The notes under the pieces: model-generated | What the model was told of the DNA's origin: nothing | Database searches by the model: none | The model's input: the letters and a program-made list of their open reading frames with translations, nothing else | Shown: positions 12,301 through 27,060 of the stretch, piece after piece | How positions within the stretch are numbered: the stretch's first letter is position 1 | Layout of the letters: each line of letters starts with the position of its first letter | Translations under genes and position numbers: made by a program | NCBI RefSeq assembly: GCF_039555335.1 | Contig: NC_092628.1 | Coordinates: 101,640,647 to 101,704,646 of the forward strand | DNA from: Amphiura filiformis | Lineage: Eukaryota > Echinodermata > Ophiuroidea > Amphilepidida > Amphiuridae | Reading direction: 5' to 3' | Length of the DNA: 64,000 bases

Positions 12301-14013
12301 TGCAACTCTACCACCCTGGCGGATTTAATCAGACCGTCACGGCCTGCCACTGACTACTCTACGCATTGATTTCATAATTAAAAAATTCTGCACTGATATT
12401 TTATTTCTTTATTCTGCTCCAAGGTGACCGCACTGGTGTGACCTTACTCCATCCAACTCCAAAGCAAACTGAATCCAACTCAAAAAGTGTTATAATTGCT
12501 CTTTGGTAACTCCCAAAACAAAAATCTTTCAACCTGCTTATAATAGCCAGCAAACATTGTAGTTGTAACAATAGTCACCCTCTACCGGCAGACTCAGAAT
12601 ACTTATCACATCGCTGGAAATGCAAGGGCAGATGGCACATAGCTGCAAGTCCCAGTGTGGCATATTATCCTATTAATTAATTAAAAGAATCCGAGTACCA
12701 CCCAAAGTCTTTGTCCGGGTCGCGTGGAGCACATTTTCTACTTGGAAATGATGAGGAGTATGGCAGCAAATACTCAGTGTTACAGAGAAATGAGTCATAT
12801 CATTTGGGAACCAATCAAACTCACACCATTGGTGCTACACTACTACTCCCCAAGTTCAATTTTATTAATCAAACAATGACAAGCTTTGGATGTACTTGAA
12901 GCAAATAAAATTTGCCCATTTGCTCATTTCCATTTGGGATAATATCTGATGATGAGCTGAACACACTATCATTGTCAGCTGGGGTAGAGTTAATTATTTG
13001 TTGGCATTATCAATGGTTGCTATGAAAATGACACACCCTCTAAAACTTTTGTGATTTGTGAAATATTCATTACCAGTGATTTGTCATTTTATGCATCTTG
13101 AACATTATCTGTCGTCATAAATTACTGATTTACAGCTCGTTTACTCTGATTGGAAAATCCAGGTGTGGCTCTCATGAACTCATCCAATTTTCTATTTCAA
13201 ATGACATCCATAAGTATGATATGATAACTAAGCCAGATTTGACACAAAGTGAAGTGCTACAAAATTAGAGTTTTATGTCAAAATTGAAATCTTGCTATGT
13301 TATGAATCTTATTTTTGCACCAATTATTATTATAAGCTGAACAAACTTTAGTGATAGGCAAATTTTGTGCGTTTTTCACATAACAAACCTGAAATGCAAA
13401 TGGAAAATTTGATTTTTACTCAGCATGAATAAAATAACAAAGAAGAAAGCACTGCTATCCCAAAGAGACGTCTCATTCAGCGTGAATTAAATGTAGTCCA
13501 ATTTCCTCTGTATGTCTCATATGTTTGTATGTCTGTCTCAATGGATACCAATTTACCACCCAGGTTTATCTCTAGTTTGCATAGATCTCAGATTGTATAG
13601 TGCTCTAGGGGCATAGCATCAATTCAGAATCAACAATGATGCTTATGTGACATCCATATTCTACCATCCAAATGGGAACTTCAATTTTAACATTATTCTA
13701 TCAAAATTGGCAATCACATTAAAACTTGGTCACAGCTGGTTTACAAGGAATTGCTGTGCTGTGTTCAATTCCCTGCCTATCTTTTCCATTAATATAAAAT
13801 TAATGACAATAATGCTGCAATCCGAATCAATATGCCAGCAAATAATGTCGCTGTTTTAGTTTAGGGTGATCCTCGGGTTTAGATCAAAAGTTACAACCCT
13901 TCATTTTATGTAGGCCTATGTAAAGAAAAGATTGGAAAGTTTATAAACTTCCAAAGGCATACCGAGCACAGGCTCTGTGCTGAACTCTGATAACTAAATG
14001 TGCTGATGATCTA

Positions 14014-14051
14014 AGATATTCCAACAATAGCAAGATATTCCAACAATAGCA
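14014..14051. repeat. 19-bp tandem doublet
   Basis: Two adjacent copies of a 19-bp unit (AGATATTCC-AACAATAGCA). Minor. Confidence 0.7.
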
Positions 14052-16000
14052 ATAGCTTGCTTCGCTCACTGCTCGCTATTCGAGGTGCGTCAATGATAGC
14101 TGCCCAATTACCATAGACAATGACCATTACCGCACTCTATAACAATTACACATGTGTATATGACACTCGGCAACTACTGCAGATATGCCTTTCTTGCTCT
14201 GAACTACTGTAACATGTCTCCAATTTAATGAAGGGAATTTCTTTAAGTTCAGGGTACCTTTGGCAGGCTCATCAGTTCCCTCATATCCTACAGAAGGAAT
14301 CAACGAATCAAACCAAAGACAGGACCAACGATTAGAATTTTGGCTGGCAAATGCGACCGGACAAACGCTAAATTGGAGCCCAGATATAAAACCAAAAATG
14401 CCCCCTCCTCAATATTTGCACAATCACCGAGTACATTATGCAGACAAGAATTAAGAGCTCCTTATCTCTCGTACTCCTGGATACTTCAATATGTGATTGC
14501 CCCTTAACCAAACGCTTGACTTCATTTAAAGATTTTCTTTCTTCCAATCAGCAAAAATAATCCTATAAATCTGATATTTCATTATTTGAAGAAATATGTT
14601 GATGGATTACTCCATTAGTCCTAACAATAATTATTAACATATACTGTAGATGGCAGGCACAGCTTCAGGAAATTAAGTCCCATCAATATAATGTTTTCAT
14701 GACTTGCATCTCTCACTAAAAGAGATCAGCGACATAGGATATTCTGACAATAGGTTCATGCAAAAGTAACATTATAGCTACACCTACTACACGGTGGATC
14801 CCACTTGAAATCCCAACACTAATGCATGTTAATCTTGTCCATACTCCAGTGGGATTGCTTGAGAGCGTGAACTTCACAGTCTCTGTTTTCAATGTCTTGG
14901 CCGAACAAAAGGATGTAATATTGATGGATGAAATCATACTAAATGAGCTGCTATGAGGTGTTGCTTCCACAGGATAACACACTCCAGGGTTTTCAATATG
15001 TCACGTTGCAAATTATTCAAAACCAACAACTGGATGGAGAATTTTGATATTAAGTAGATTTATCAAGTGCATCCTAAGCATCTTTGTAAAATGGTGTTTA
15101 ACCACAACTGGATGGCTCAACCGCTTCAAGTTGATTAATGCTAGGGGGCTAGGTACAGTCATCAAAAGTGGGGAGAAATATGACACCATTTTTTACACAG
15201 TATTAACTTATTAAATATGAATTGATGTGAAATTGCTCAAGTTTTTATCCAAATATTGCAAAATGTTGAACAGCCTACTTAATGACAGAAAGAAAATACT
15301 GTCTGGCTCATTTTGTACGAGTAAATTTGTAAATCAATTAACAAAGATGGAGTTTAGCAAAACCTGGGGAAAATGCTGCTAAATACACATCCCTGGAAGT
15401 GGTGTGTCTTTTTCTTATGCAAAATCACCATTATTAATTTTTTAACCCCTACTTCATGTTACCATGGTAACTGCATAAAGAGTGCTCTTCAGAAACTTTC
15501 AATCGTGTGGATGGGGAATACATACCTGGTCAAATGAAGTGTGGCGCAACCGTTTGAATTGCTGCATATAATACAACTTACAAGAATTATCAAGAGTTTA
15601 GACAAGGCTTCATTTGCAATGCAATAACATCCAACTTGATCTAGTCTCCTATATATTTGCGATTTTATTCCATATTCATAAAATCATTATGCGATAAAGA
15701 TTTAGGGGAATAGATCTAGGTTCCTGCATTAGATTAGGTGTTAGATCTTCTTAACCCTCAAAATGAATCTTGCCAAAATGTCTTGATGAGCAGATGGACC
15801 GAGAATGCAGAATTTCTATTGAATTAAAAATAATCTCTGCATAATATCTCCGCAACTTACCAAATTCCAGCCCTTAACTCCAAAGAATCTAGTCCTATTT
15901 GGTAGCTGGAGTATTTCCAAAGCCCTGCAAATGTTGAAACACTCAACTTTCACCATGCTTATTGAAGTACTAAATAAACTTGATTAAAATTAATACGTAC

Positions 16001-16074
16001 ATGTATTTCCCTGAGAAGTTGTTGTTTGGCCCGGCGAATATCATTCAGCAACTTCAACTCATCTTCCGTCAAAT
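16001..16074 (-). CDS. CYTH: cytohesin coding exon 2 (start of coiled coil)
   Basis: 74 nt, minus strand. The acceptor is TTTTGCAG at 16075 and the donor is CAT|GTACGT at 16000. It encodes residues 25-49, starting DLTEDELKLL and ending QQLLREIH. In place this matches the cytohesin N-terminus, in which DLTAEE is followed by a charged helix with an Arg-rich stretch and LL. Entry phase is 1 and exit phase is 0, matching both neighbours. The helix opens the coiled coil that in known cytohesins drives dimerisation and binds scaffold partners such as tamalin and CYTIP. Confidence is high because motif, spacing and splice phase agree. Confidence 0.87.
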
Positions 16075-19029
16075 CTGCAAAAGGACAAAGAAGACATGAA
16101 TAAATTAAATAAATTAGGCATCCAGGTCAGCAGATAACTTTGATTATGATCCAGCCCACCTTGAATTGTAATGAGATCATTTCCAGTAACACTCATAACA
16201 CACATCTGTAACATAACATACACAGAGGAAATAGCAATGACTCCCAGGATTAAATTCTGGCCAGCCTTGATGGTCAGTTTCCTCTTAAAGACAAGAATAC
16301 TGTTGCCCCATATCATTTGAAAAGGTAAGAAAATTATTCCGGAATGACCCAGTTTGTATATCAATTAGCATTTGCAATACACTTGGTTTATTTTAAACAA
16401 TGACTATTTATCATTGTTGCTTGTGTGCCTATGTCACACTTGAATCAGTTGCAAATGGGTATGCATTTTAAGTTTTTGGTGCATACATACAGGTGCAGCC
16501 GGGTGCAAACCATTGAAATGCAGGGTCCATGGTGCATAATTATTTGTTTGAAGTTCTGGATGAAAGATCCACTGATTCTGCCCATTTGGCATGAACAGAG
16601 TGACGATATGGTGGTACAGGTGTAGCCAGGTGATCAGCAGATTTCATAGCTCTAGTATAGAGCCTCTGCAATACACAAGCAACGAGGCATGCTACTTCCA
16701 TATTCCTTAAATATACAAGCAATTTTAGGCACTGGACAGCCTTTGGCATCTATGTCTGCCCTACGCGCCTCTTCTCATCTTGGTGCACCTCGGTATACTG
16801 TTTGGACATCGTGATCCGAGGAAACTGATCAAGTTCAACAAATTTCCCTCCTGTATAAAATTTTCCAGGAATTCGGAAAGATAAGATTCATCATTAATTA
16901 ATCCTTTTAACCAAATCCCTCAGATCAATCAGACTAGTTACAACCATTATACTCTGTACAGTGCCCTATATTTTCAAGCAATAGTTACCTTTCCACAGTT
17001 AATGCCTAAATGCAGTCAATAATCGCACCTAAAAGTTTGATATTTCAAAATTTGTGCCTCCCAGCCAGATAGAAAGTAGTTGCTGTACAGAGCAAAGCTA
17101 CATTGTACTGCAATGAGATGGTATCACCAGCATGAGGCTGCAAAGAGCTGCATGTCCTTCCTATTATTGGTCACTTTAAAATGATTCCAATTACAATCAT
17201 TTTTCCAACAATTGTTTGATATTTTGCCGGTGAATAAGCCAATACAGTAAAACTTCTCTTTATTGTGCATACTTTGCACATCTGGACTCGCTATGAGTCA
17301 TTTTGTTTCTTGTACAATCATAAAGAAGCCTAAAGTTCTTTAAAAAATATTCAAAAGAATGATGCACAGAAAATTATGACTTTCACATCGTATTGCAAAG
17401 TGCAGACAAAGTTCATCTGCAATCACATGCAACAGTTTTAACAAGATGGAAAACAATTATCTTAAATCTGTGGTTTTCAAACCAACTAATTTTATGCTAA
17501 TTTCGATGCATCTTGGCTAGTTACAAACATGTTTATGAATCTATGGACAGTATTAGTTAACAAATAAGTAGAAATAAATAATTGGTAACTTCCCTCCAGC
17601 TCCATTTCTTTTGTTATGAAACCACAACAGGTGACATTTTTTCCACAACAAGGACAGAATACAAAAGGTAGAAATATTTCACGGATCAATGAATTCACTA
17701 GTGTTATGACCATTTCTAGGTGAAAACTAAAGATCACAATATTGGAGCCACCCACTAGGTCACTAAAATATTATTATAAAGTAAATAATCACTGTGCTGA
17801 AAGTATTGTGGACCTGTTTGCAGACCTTTCAGCAGCAAATTGGAAATCTTTGGAAATTAATTCAGAAAGATGTTGTGCTTGGTATAAAGAGTACAACTGA
17901 TCATAAACTGACAACAGCGCTAAATGAAACACTTGCAAACCTTTGACCAATAATATAAAACACACTGCCATTTTGTTTTGAAAACTGGTATATCATCTAG
18001 AGAGACAACCAAAGCCAGGATTTGCACACTCCTCCGCACTCCTTAAATGATCATGGAGCGTGATTTAAAGCACTACATCAGATTTAAGTGTAACCACACT
18101 CCTCATTCACAAAATAGCACCCCTGACAAGTTTCAGGAGTGCTATTTATCACACTCCTCAATTTTTTAAACTCAAAGCCTGCAAACCTCTGGAAAAAAGC
18201 AAGGCTGGTATGGTACAACAGTGCGCTATTTGAAAAACAACTTACCGTGCTACTAGTACTATGCTACAAAATAGAGTTTACTATCAGAGTTGTAGACACC
18301 AGGAAACTGCAAACTGAGTGTACAAGCGGGTGTGATGAGAATTATTCCAAATTCAAACTTTCACATGGCCCATCAACCTTTTTGTTATCATAGCAAGCAA
18401 GTTGCTCATTGATGTTCTTGTATGGTATTTGTTGTCCGATTATAACCCCACCTCATTCATTGGGGGTATGCCAGCATTATATTGTAACTATTCAAGTAAT
18501 TATATAGGCCTATAATACAAGGGCAAGTTCAATGGAAAACGGTAACACTGGCACGCCACATCAATGTGTATCATGTAACCAAGTCTCAGGTTTGCTTCAG
18601 AGGAATGCATTGTAGGGCTATAGAAATCTATTGAACAAATTTGTTACAAGTGCAAAAATGTACTAGGTGACAGTAGGTGTAACAAGTTTAATTTACAAAC
18701 ACATTTTTTTCTTTCAAAAAACTTGTTGCAGACTTTAGTGCAACTGTTTTCAAATAAACACAAGTTTGTAAATTTAAAATGAGGCTGCTTTCTTGGTGTG
18801 AGCACTGAGTAAGATTTGCTTTTTGTTTGGTTAATCGAAAATGAAAGGTCTCAGCTGATCAAGCCTACATATCCTTTTGCATTTTGCTCATTTTAGAGGT
18901 CCGTAAAGTTTGTTTGAATTGATGATTTCTGTCCGCCATGAACTGGTTCAACTGTGCAACAACAATTTTTTTTCCAAATAAGTGGTAAAATTTAATTTCC
19001 TCAACCAATGTTTGACACAGTATACCCCC

Positions 19030-19300
19030 ACAGCAGTAAGGGAGTATCCCATCATCATGCATTGCAGTCTATCTTCTCAGCAAATGTAATGTAAAAGATA
19101 AGTAACAGCCGCTTAAAGTATATGAGCTATGAATGGTTTCACAATACTTTTTTTTTCAAACAAAAGTCTAAGCCGAGCTCCCCTGATATAAGCGAGTAAT
19201 TAAAAGTTGAAGCGAGGGATTTTGTGTACACTTTCTATGGCATGTGCAGTTCTACTATGGTACTGCAGAGCATGATGGGATACAAATATCAGCTGCTATG
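19030..19300. mobile_element. MITE, 9-bp target duplication, copy 2
   Basis: Same family and orientation as 5634-5907, with shared ends and a shared interior (for example the GATATAAGCGAGTAATT stretch). Flanks GTATACCCC (19021-19029) and GAATACCCC (19301-19309) match at 8 of 9 bases and form the duplicated target. An indel at the left end and the flank mismatch suggest an older insertion than copy 1. Confidence 0.82.
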
Positions 19301-19475
19301 GAATACCCCAATCTTATATCATTTAGAGGAAATATGCAACACTGGGCAGGAATGACTGGTGTACCTGTGCAGGTAAAGAAAGATTTAACACTGAACAAAA
19401 GGCTGCTTTCTTTCTCCATCTATACCTTTTTTGTTTCATTTAATTTTAATAGTTCTATTTAAAGCTGAGTCACAC

Positions 19476-19874
19476 TTAAGGCCAATTACAATTGATTCTT
19501 AGTTTCCTGTTTCCCAAGCGTCCAAAAAGTAGAGAATTGCAAAATATTTAATTATTTTATTTATATTTTGGATTTTTTCTCTTTAAAAATAACTTTTAAT
19601 GATTACCATTTGCTACTTTCTGACTTTGATCATATCATCTATAATGGTGAATAAACATAGAACCTAATTGTACCATTACTTATGTATAAAATCAAACATA
19701 GTAGTAAAATAATTAAATGCATGCTCCTTGTCAAAATGGCTTGATGTAGGTTGCGACCACTTAATTTAAAATAAAGAAAATAAAAGATAATTAATAATTA
19801 ATAATTAAAAGTCGCCTCATCCCTGGTTTTCAACCATGAAACAGGAAACTATGAATTAATTGTGAAGGGCCTAA
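19476..19874. mobile_element. candidate MITE with GGCC tips
   Basis: A 399-bp segment. Left end TTAAGGCCAATTACAATTG and right end (reverse complement) TTAGGCCCTTCACAATTAA share a 35-40 bp imperfect inverted repeat that includes TTCCTGTTT. The flanks end in TA or TTAA. The interior is very AT-rich without ORFs. Boundaries are approximate. Confidence 0.55.
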
Positions 19875-21202
19875 GTTTGCAAACATTTCCAAATAAACTT
19901 CCATTTAACCTTGCACTTGACTGCCAGTCACATCATAAAACATCTCCATCACTATGACCCAACAAAAAGGCCTCAATCTTATTCTTAGAGGCATAGTTCA
20001 TCAAATCCATTCAACAGTGTTAGATGAAAAATTGACCTCACATTTTGGAGGATGAGTTTTGTACCACTGTAATCAAAGGTCATTCTATACTAAACATCCA
20101 TATGGGGTTAAAGAACTATGTACTGACAGGTTGACACTTCCAACTTAGAGAAGATACTTTACCCTTCCCAGAATCCTTTGCAACACAACATATCACCTCA
20201 TTACAGAAACTGACATTCCGATTGCATGTTCCATTAGTTTTTAAGTTCAGAATTTGCTATAAATGGGTCCATAGACATGAAATAACGTTATTTGCAAGAT
20301 CTGGATATATGTGCTCTGTTCATAATCCCTTTCGCCACTATTACCCTGATGGAACTGTTACTGCAAATCAATTCAGAACATTGACATGGAAACAAAGCAT
20401 TGTGGGAATTGTAAGATATCGGCTCTGCTTCAAACTTGTACTTGACAATCACCTCATAAACTCCCCTTGGCTGTCATCATGTTCCTTAGTAAGGCTTAGT
20501 AGAAGACAAGAGACAGTGTCATTGATGTAGTATCCTGATCAGCAGGATGTAGCCCAGGGTAGACAATGGTTCCATGCTTCTTATCCTTCAGGTTATAACC
20601 TGGTAATGAGGTCATGAAACCAATGGGTGGGCTAAGAATACACAATGTACACCCTGTTGATGGTTGGATCATAAGCTTCATACAGGATCATCAGTCTAGC
20701 AGGGTGGAGCAAGTTAATTCTTCTCTATACATAGCCATGACATTGATGAGTGTGGTTAGATTGGATCAAAACACAGATATGAACACTGATGAAGAAATGT
20801 GTGATTTTCAAAGTTATCTATGGTGAACATACTGCATAGCAAATCAAAAGCTGAATTTGCACCATTTATTGAAATATTTGCATTGTAAAATTAGGCTTAT
20901 AAAATACCAATTTGACATGATTTGACTGAAAGTATCGAGGCTAATTCCTGAAAATGGGCACTCTCTCTCTCCCCCAAGATACAGATGAAGTAGCACTGAT
21001 CCAACAGTTTCAATTACACTAGTACTACATGTACATTGCCGGTATTTAAGGACCGTCGATATATCGATCATAATCAATAAATCAACTATCCATATCCAAT
21101 AATATCGAAATCGCCGATATCACCTTCTGAAAAAAATCAATATCCAAGTTGCCGCTAATGAAAAAAAAAGTTTTGGAAAATCAGGAAAAAAGTATCGGAG
21201 TT

Positions 21203-21305
21203 CCATAAGTCGCTGGAAAGTGGCTGGTGCATTTGCGAGTCCAAATGGCATAGCAATCCATAAGTCACTGGAAAGTGGCTGGTGCATTTGAGAGTCCAAA
21301 TGGCA
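21203..21305 (-). pseudogene. Ty3/gypsy reverse-transcriptase scrap, tandemly doubled
   Basis: Read on the minus strand, 21250-21203 encodes MPFGLANAPATFQRLM, the conserved motif of Ty3/gypsy-type reverse transcriptases just after the catalytic YLDD region of related enzymes. The same 48-bp piece occurs again at 21305-21258 (period 55 bp), with Ala changed to Ser and a CGA codon changed to TGA, so it carries a stop. The 55-bp period also breaks the frame. No other pol, gag or LTR sequence was recognised nearby. This is a dead fragment of a retrotransposon. Confidence 0.75.
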
Positions 21306-23575
21306 TTGCATCCTGTTACATAGGTATGGGTTATGTCATAATAAATTTATGAATGAATGTAGAAGATATGAGAAAAATTGGGCGGCACATTGATTTTATC
21401 GATATTGAGTGGCCAATATATCGATTGTTTGAAATCAAGACATCAACGGTTCTTACCGCTATTACAATGGAAGCAGGGTGAAAACGTACACATTCAAAAA
21501 ACAAAAAGCCTAGTTCAGGTCCTTGAATCTGAATCATAAAAAACAACCTACCTGAAGACACAAAAAGAATCCTTTACATTAAACTTGAAAGTGAAGTTGA
21601 AGTGGACCATCCATTCCTTACAAATACATGTCTTGTTATTGGGGGTATGCCCCTAATACCAAAATTACCTGTGAAACCTAGATTCTTCACTTAAGTCAAG
21701 CTCTCATGCATCACCTGCGACTAAAGTGGCTCACTTGTTAGATGTGTTCAACCACCGAAGTGTGTTGTTATGATTGAGATGACAGCCGAGCTAAACTCAG
21801 GTAGTTTGTTTCCATTCTTTGGTGGCTTGAGGCAGTTTCTATGCCCTTTTTACAGGTAGCCATATATAGGCTTGTAGCTATGTAACTAATACAGGTGTAT
21901 CCTAACACCAACTAAAGTAAAAGTAACAGGTCTTTGCTCTGGGATGTTTAAATAGAACCTAGGATCACTTTATATTAGCAGAAATTGTAGAGAATATTGG
22001 AATGCCTCCCCTTCAGTGCTAACTGATGAAAAAGCTTGATTAGACCAGGGAAGTGATTAGACCAAGTTCTACTAGATGTCGAATTGGTGCCACTCAAGTT
22101 ACAATTGCAGCATTTCAATTTTGCTCAATTCCAAAGGAATTGTCAATTTTACAGGATTCACTTTTCTGCCAATTAGGGTTACATCAGTAGGGCGGAAATA
22201 AAATTGTGGTTTACAGAACATCATACTCATAGTTTTAGCGTTGTAAGCTTGTAATTAAGGCCAGGACCAAACGACATATTGACACATGGGGAAAGAAATG
22301 ACTAGCCATACACATAATAATATTGCAACCCTGGACATATCCTGGAAGCTTGGTAGAGCACAGGTTTGCTTAGATTTGTTTATCCCCAAAGTTCTCAAAA
22401 GCATGAAAGTGACCAAACTAGTAAAAATAATCAAAAGAGAAATGTTTTACAGATTTCTGTCACTCAATATATTTGAATAGGTCTACAGCGCACAGTATTT
22501 CATGCTTTACAGGCCTAGGATTGTACTTAATTTGTACTAGGCCAGGGATCAAATCCACTACATTCCATAACTCAATGTATGCATCCAGGCATGAATGATG
22601 TTACAAAAAAGACTGCATTCACTGATAATACCCTGTCAAAGTTAAAATATCACCTCATGTTTCACCATGCACAGACACTGTATTATAAGACAGACCATGT
22701 AGACTAGGCCTCTACAGAATATGGCTAGAATACTTTGATCCAGATCTGCAATTCTTGCATCAGACTTTTTTATTTCAAACAAATTTTTGGACACAAACCG
22801 TAGTACTTTTTTTGGAGACAAGTCATACTTATACAACAAAACAGACCCCCTCCCCCGCATGAGGCCGGAGTAGTACACCATTTTTTAATTCACTTTATAG
22901 CTTTTACACATATTCCGAAGCTACGTGAAATTTTGTGAAACTATCGATTCAAAACAATAGAAGTAAAGGATTCAAATGACCCTTTAGCAAACCTGTAAAT
23001 TATGTTAATTTAGTGCGCCAAAAACTAAAAGAATGCACCTATGACCCCATGGCGCAAGTAAGTACCCATCCCATACTACCAACCCTCTGTTTCAAATAGA
23101 CATCGGCCTACTTTACTCTAAAATAATGCTCAAACTTTTTATATCCTTTTTAAAACCACATCCTTCTGATTTCTGGTATTGTATGGCTAGCTTGAGTTAG
23201 GTATGATCATGGTAGTAAGAGAGATGGTATGACCAAACTTTGTGAAGACAAAGTTTACTTGATTTAGGCAAGCAGGAAGTTCAGTTTGCCTTACTGATGA
23301 GAGATGAAACCACTTCAGAGTCCCAAACTTTAATGAGGTCACCCAATAAAACCAAATAAGGTCAACAGTACCACCAGAAGAAGATTGCTTCCAACAAAAA
23401 TGTGGCCGGGGAGGTATTTGTATGGGAAAGCCAATCATTTACATTACAACATTTATGATAGATTCAACTTTAATTCAAGTATAAAGTTCACCCTGAAAAA
23501 TTCTACCAGGTTATTAAAATTCATGTCATTATAACCTTTAATAGGCCCTACACATAAAACCTTTGGCCAGGCCAT

Positions 23576-23720
23576 GGTCACAGGCATGGCTTCCTATCCC
23601 TGTTATGGTGGCTGGCACCCGAGGGGTTGGTGGTTCAAAACTGGGGCAGGAAAACAACTTTTCTCTTCATCTTCTTTCTTCATCCCTACTTTCTTTCCAC
23701 TGCAAAAAGCAGAAAATGAC
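23576..23720 (+). mobile_element. possible tRNA-derived SINE fragment
   Basis: A stretch with GGCTGGCACCCGAGG followed about 12 bp later by GGTTCAAAACTGG, which resembles a degraded RNA polymerase III box B (GGTTCGANTCC). A C/T-rich tail follows. Without a second copy in the window the call is weak. Confidence 0.35.
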
Positions 23721-26493
23721 ATTGGGGTTAAAGGAAGCATGCATAAAAGAATCCTTGATTGGTTCCTTAACTTTCAATTTTACATAATGTCCTACTGACT
23801 GATCCTGCCTCATGTCATGTGAGCAGTACAGGAACTTGTTGTATTCAATTGAAAGTAAAAACTAAAAGCAAAAGGCTCCTATAAGCAAGGCTACAGTGTT
23901 GTTGAGATTCACATTCAGTGAACTTTAATGCTCTACATGCTAGCCATTTAAAAGTAAAAAGTCCAAATTTTGAGATATTTTTTCAGAATCTCAAGAGCTT
24001 TTATTAAGAAGCAGGGCCATTGAACTAATACTAGGCTTGTTTGTACACATTTTAATGCAATACTGTCATGCTGATTCCAAATATGGTCAACATACAATTT
24101 CTGAAATTTTTTAATTGAAATTTTTTTTTTGAAACTTGTCAATGTCATCAGCGGTTGTGACGGTTGTCATCACCCGCATGGAGAGAGTTAATACTGCTGG
24201 TACATTTGAAAACGCTTTCACAGACTAGCCTGTATGAATGGTAAGTTAACCTTCCACACCCTGCATTTTTAAGGATAGACTTAGGGTTTGTACGTGTATG
24301 GTTAGGTTTATTGTTATTATTTTTCAATTTGAGGCCTATCAACACACAATATTCCTCACAGATAAAGAATATTGTGAAACTCAACTCAGGTCAGATTTGA
24401 GAAAAGCACATTTTGAACCAGATGGGCATGGAAAGTTACAATTAGCCATGATAGCCATCCTTGATACAGTGATACTTGACACATGAACTTGGCTGGTCAA
24501 CCAACACCTTGTTACAATCCTGCATCCTCAGGTGTGTGTGAACCTTTTAGATCATGTCACCATTAATTGCACTACTTTCCGATTCATTGATGAGAAAAAC
24601 GGATGATGCTTCCTCCTCACAAGGCTACCTGTTGTCAAAATCACAGCCAACTACCCTCGGGTGCTTTAGGAAGATGTGGAAAGTGTTCATAATAATATTT
24701 GAAAGTGAAGATGATATCACCATCTTCGTTACTGTATAAATAGGTACTTTAATAGGTTCAGCGTACTTTGGACATAATTTCAGACAGTGTCATTCCCTTC
24801 AAATCTGACTTAACAAGTTAAAAGACACCTTCAGGTTCAATGTGTGTTTCCTAACTTTTGCAAAGGTGGGTATTTTTTCTTTTTCCCCTGCTTATAATCT
24901 GACATTTTGTCAAACCATGACAACTACATGTAGGGTCATCCTCAGTCAATCAAACTCTCACAGCATACACACCCCCATATGCAAATATATGCATTTTGGA
25001 ATTGAGGACCTCTAGGTGCCAGCAGGGGTAGCATTAAGGCCCGAAAGTTGGGGACTGACTTAGGAATCGCAATTCTCCAGTATAATCCCATGTCAATCCT
25101 TGAGGATTCAAAGATTGTATGAACACACACACCTCATATTTGATTCACCATCTAGCCTGTTTGAAACACCATGGGGATTTAAACAATAATTAACAAGAAT
25201 ATTTTCTTTCAATTTTGACAACCTTTTTACCATGATATTAGACCAATGGATAGTTACACACATCCCACAGGCATAACTTGCTCAATTTTAAACAAAAATG
25301 ACCATTCTCATCTTTGCTGTCTACCAGCCAAAGGCCAAACCAAATTCATCAAAATCTGTCAAACAAAACCTCAAGACTATAATATGAGCCAATGTTACAA
25401 AGCTAAAGTATACACACAAATTAAACCAAAATCAAATTATACACAAATTGTTTCTTCAACTGTGAGTTTGGTAAAAGCCACAATGGAGTAGGCATATTAA
25501 TTGGACAAGCTTTCAAAACATAACCTGTGGCCCTTCATCAACACCAACACTGTTGAAGTTGAAGCTCCCAGTCCCACTGCAATGGACTAATTGGTTAAAA
25601 TTCCCATATTTCCCTATAAACCAGGATCTTTGATGAAATCATTTTTATATTTTCATAGGAAAAAGGTTCTTTTAAATCAGCTTACAACAATGAGGAAGGA
25701 AACCCTCTGGGTGACTCATCAATATTTTATATCTTTTCATTGATTGATTTTTTATTGTCACTACAAATACATAAATTAACTTGCCTAGATCCTTTGTTTA
25801 ATTCAATAAAGAAATTGATTGTCTCCTCCATGGCTAGTTCTCTTTTTCTGACAATTTAAAATCAAATTAAGAATAAATAGAAACTTGGCTGATATTCATA
25901 ATTCTTGTGCAATAAGAATGCAATAGTCCAGACTCCAGCAACATGACATGTTCGATTAATTTGAGAAAAAAAAAATCTTGACAAAGGACAGTTCCAGAAA
26001 TACATGTACATGCCTTTGCTAGCTAAAACAAATTGCCTGCAAGTCTGAAACTGCATTCTCAAATCCATTTTAAGACTGCATACTTTCATACTTTAAATTT
26101 AACAAAATATGCCTTAAATATCAGCTCAATTTCTATAATTATCAACTTCCCTGAAATGGTTGTAGGATTTATGACGCCTAAACATGAAATTGAGACTGTC
26201 ATTCAAGCAGGGTTGAGTTCAACCCACAAAATCCCTAAATACCTACAGGAGCTTCAATTTAAAAACAAAGTCATCAGTGTCACTATTCCAATCTATACAC
26301 CCATCTCTCTTTACATCTCAGTTTATATGTAACCTAAGAATTATTCTGGAAAGGCAATGACGTATGGATCTCAAAAGAGTGTTTTAAACTTTGTTCAGCG
26401 CTCTGTGCAGTTATGAATATGGTACTTCAATGGTGCCATCCCTTTTTACTATAGGCCAACATAATAGGCTATGGTGGGGTTTAGTTATTTTTA

Positions 26494-26762
<269 letters not shown>

Positions 26763-26843
26763 CTGGGTTAATTTTGGCTAAAGATCCTGGTTTTCTTTAT
26801 GGAATGTACTCTAACACACACCTGTCAGACAGTTCCACCTGCC

Positions 26844-27060
26844 CAGCGTTAGAAATTTTGGTTGTCCGGTTGCCCGGGACAACTAGAAAAGTCGCCGGAC
26901 AACCAAAAATACTGATTCGGTTGTCCGCTGGACAACCATAAATCTAGCCAAAAGTCACATTTGTAGGCCTACGGACAACCAAAAACTTAGACGGACAACC
27001 AGAAATTGTAATCTGGTTGTCCGTGGGACAACCATTTATTTTTCCTAAATTCGAACACTG
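26844..27060. mobile_element. hAT-like MITE with GGTTGTCC repeats, copy 1
   Basis: A 217-bp element with a CAGCGTTAGAAA left end and a TTCGAACACTG right end, flanked by perfect 8-bp duplications CACCTGCC (26836-26843 and 27061-27068). The interior carries at least six GGTTGTCC or GGACAACC octamers in both orientations. A related copy lies at 47491-47718. The CAG...CTG tips and 8-bp duplication fit the hAT superfamily. Confidence 0.85.

Larger units (their letters stand above)
2523..16000. other. cytohesin intron 2
   Basis: 13.5 kb of AT-rich intron. It carries the TTAA-ended foldback element (3095-3752), a MITE with 9-bp duplications (5634-5907), the Pro-rich repeat ORF (6757-8088) and a G-tipped MITE (9036-9346). 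From 9.4 to 16.0 kb I see only unassigned AT-rich DNA with a 19-bp tandem doublet at 14014-14051 and a stretch at 11460-11640 that resembles 23980-24170. Confidence 0.55.

Noticed and set aside
20222..20830. Overlapping frames on both strands suggesting an exon
   Set aside because: No splice-bounded segment matches a family I know; stops are frequent in the alternative frames.
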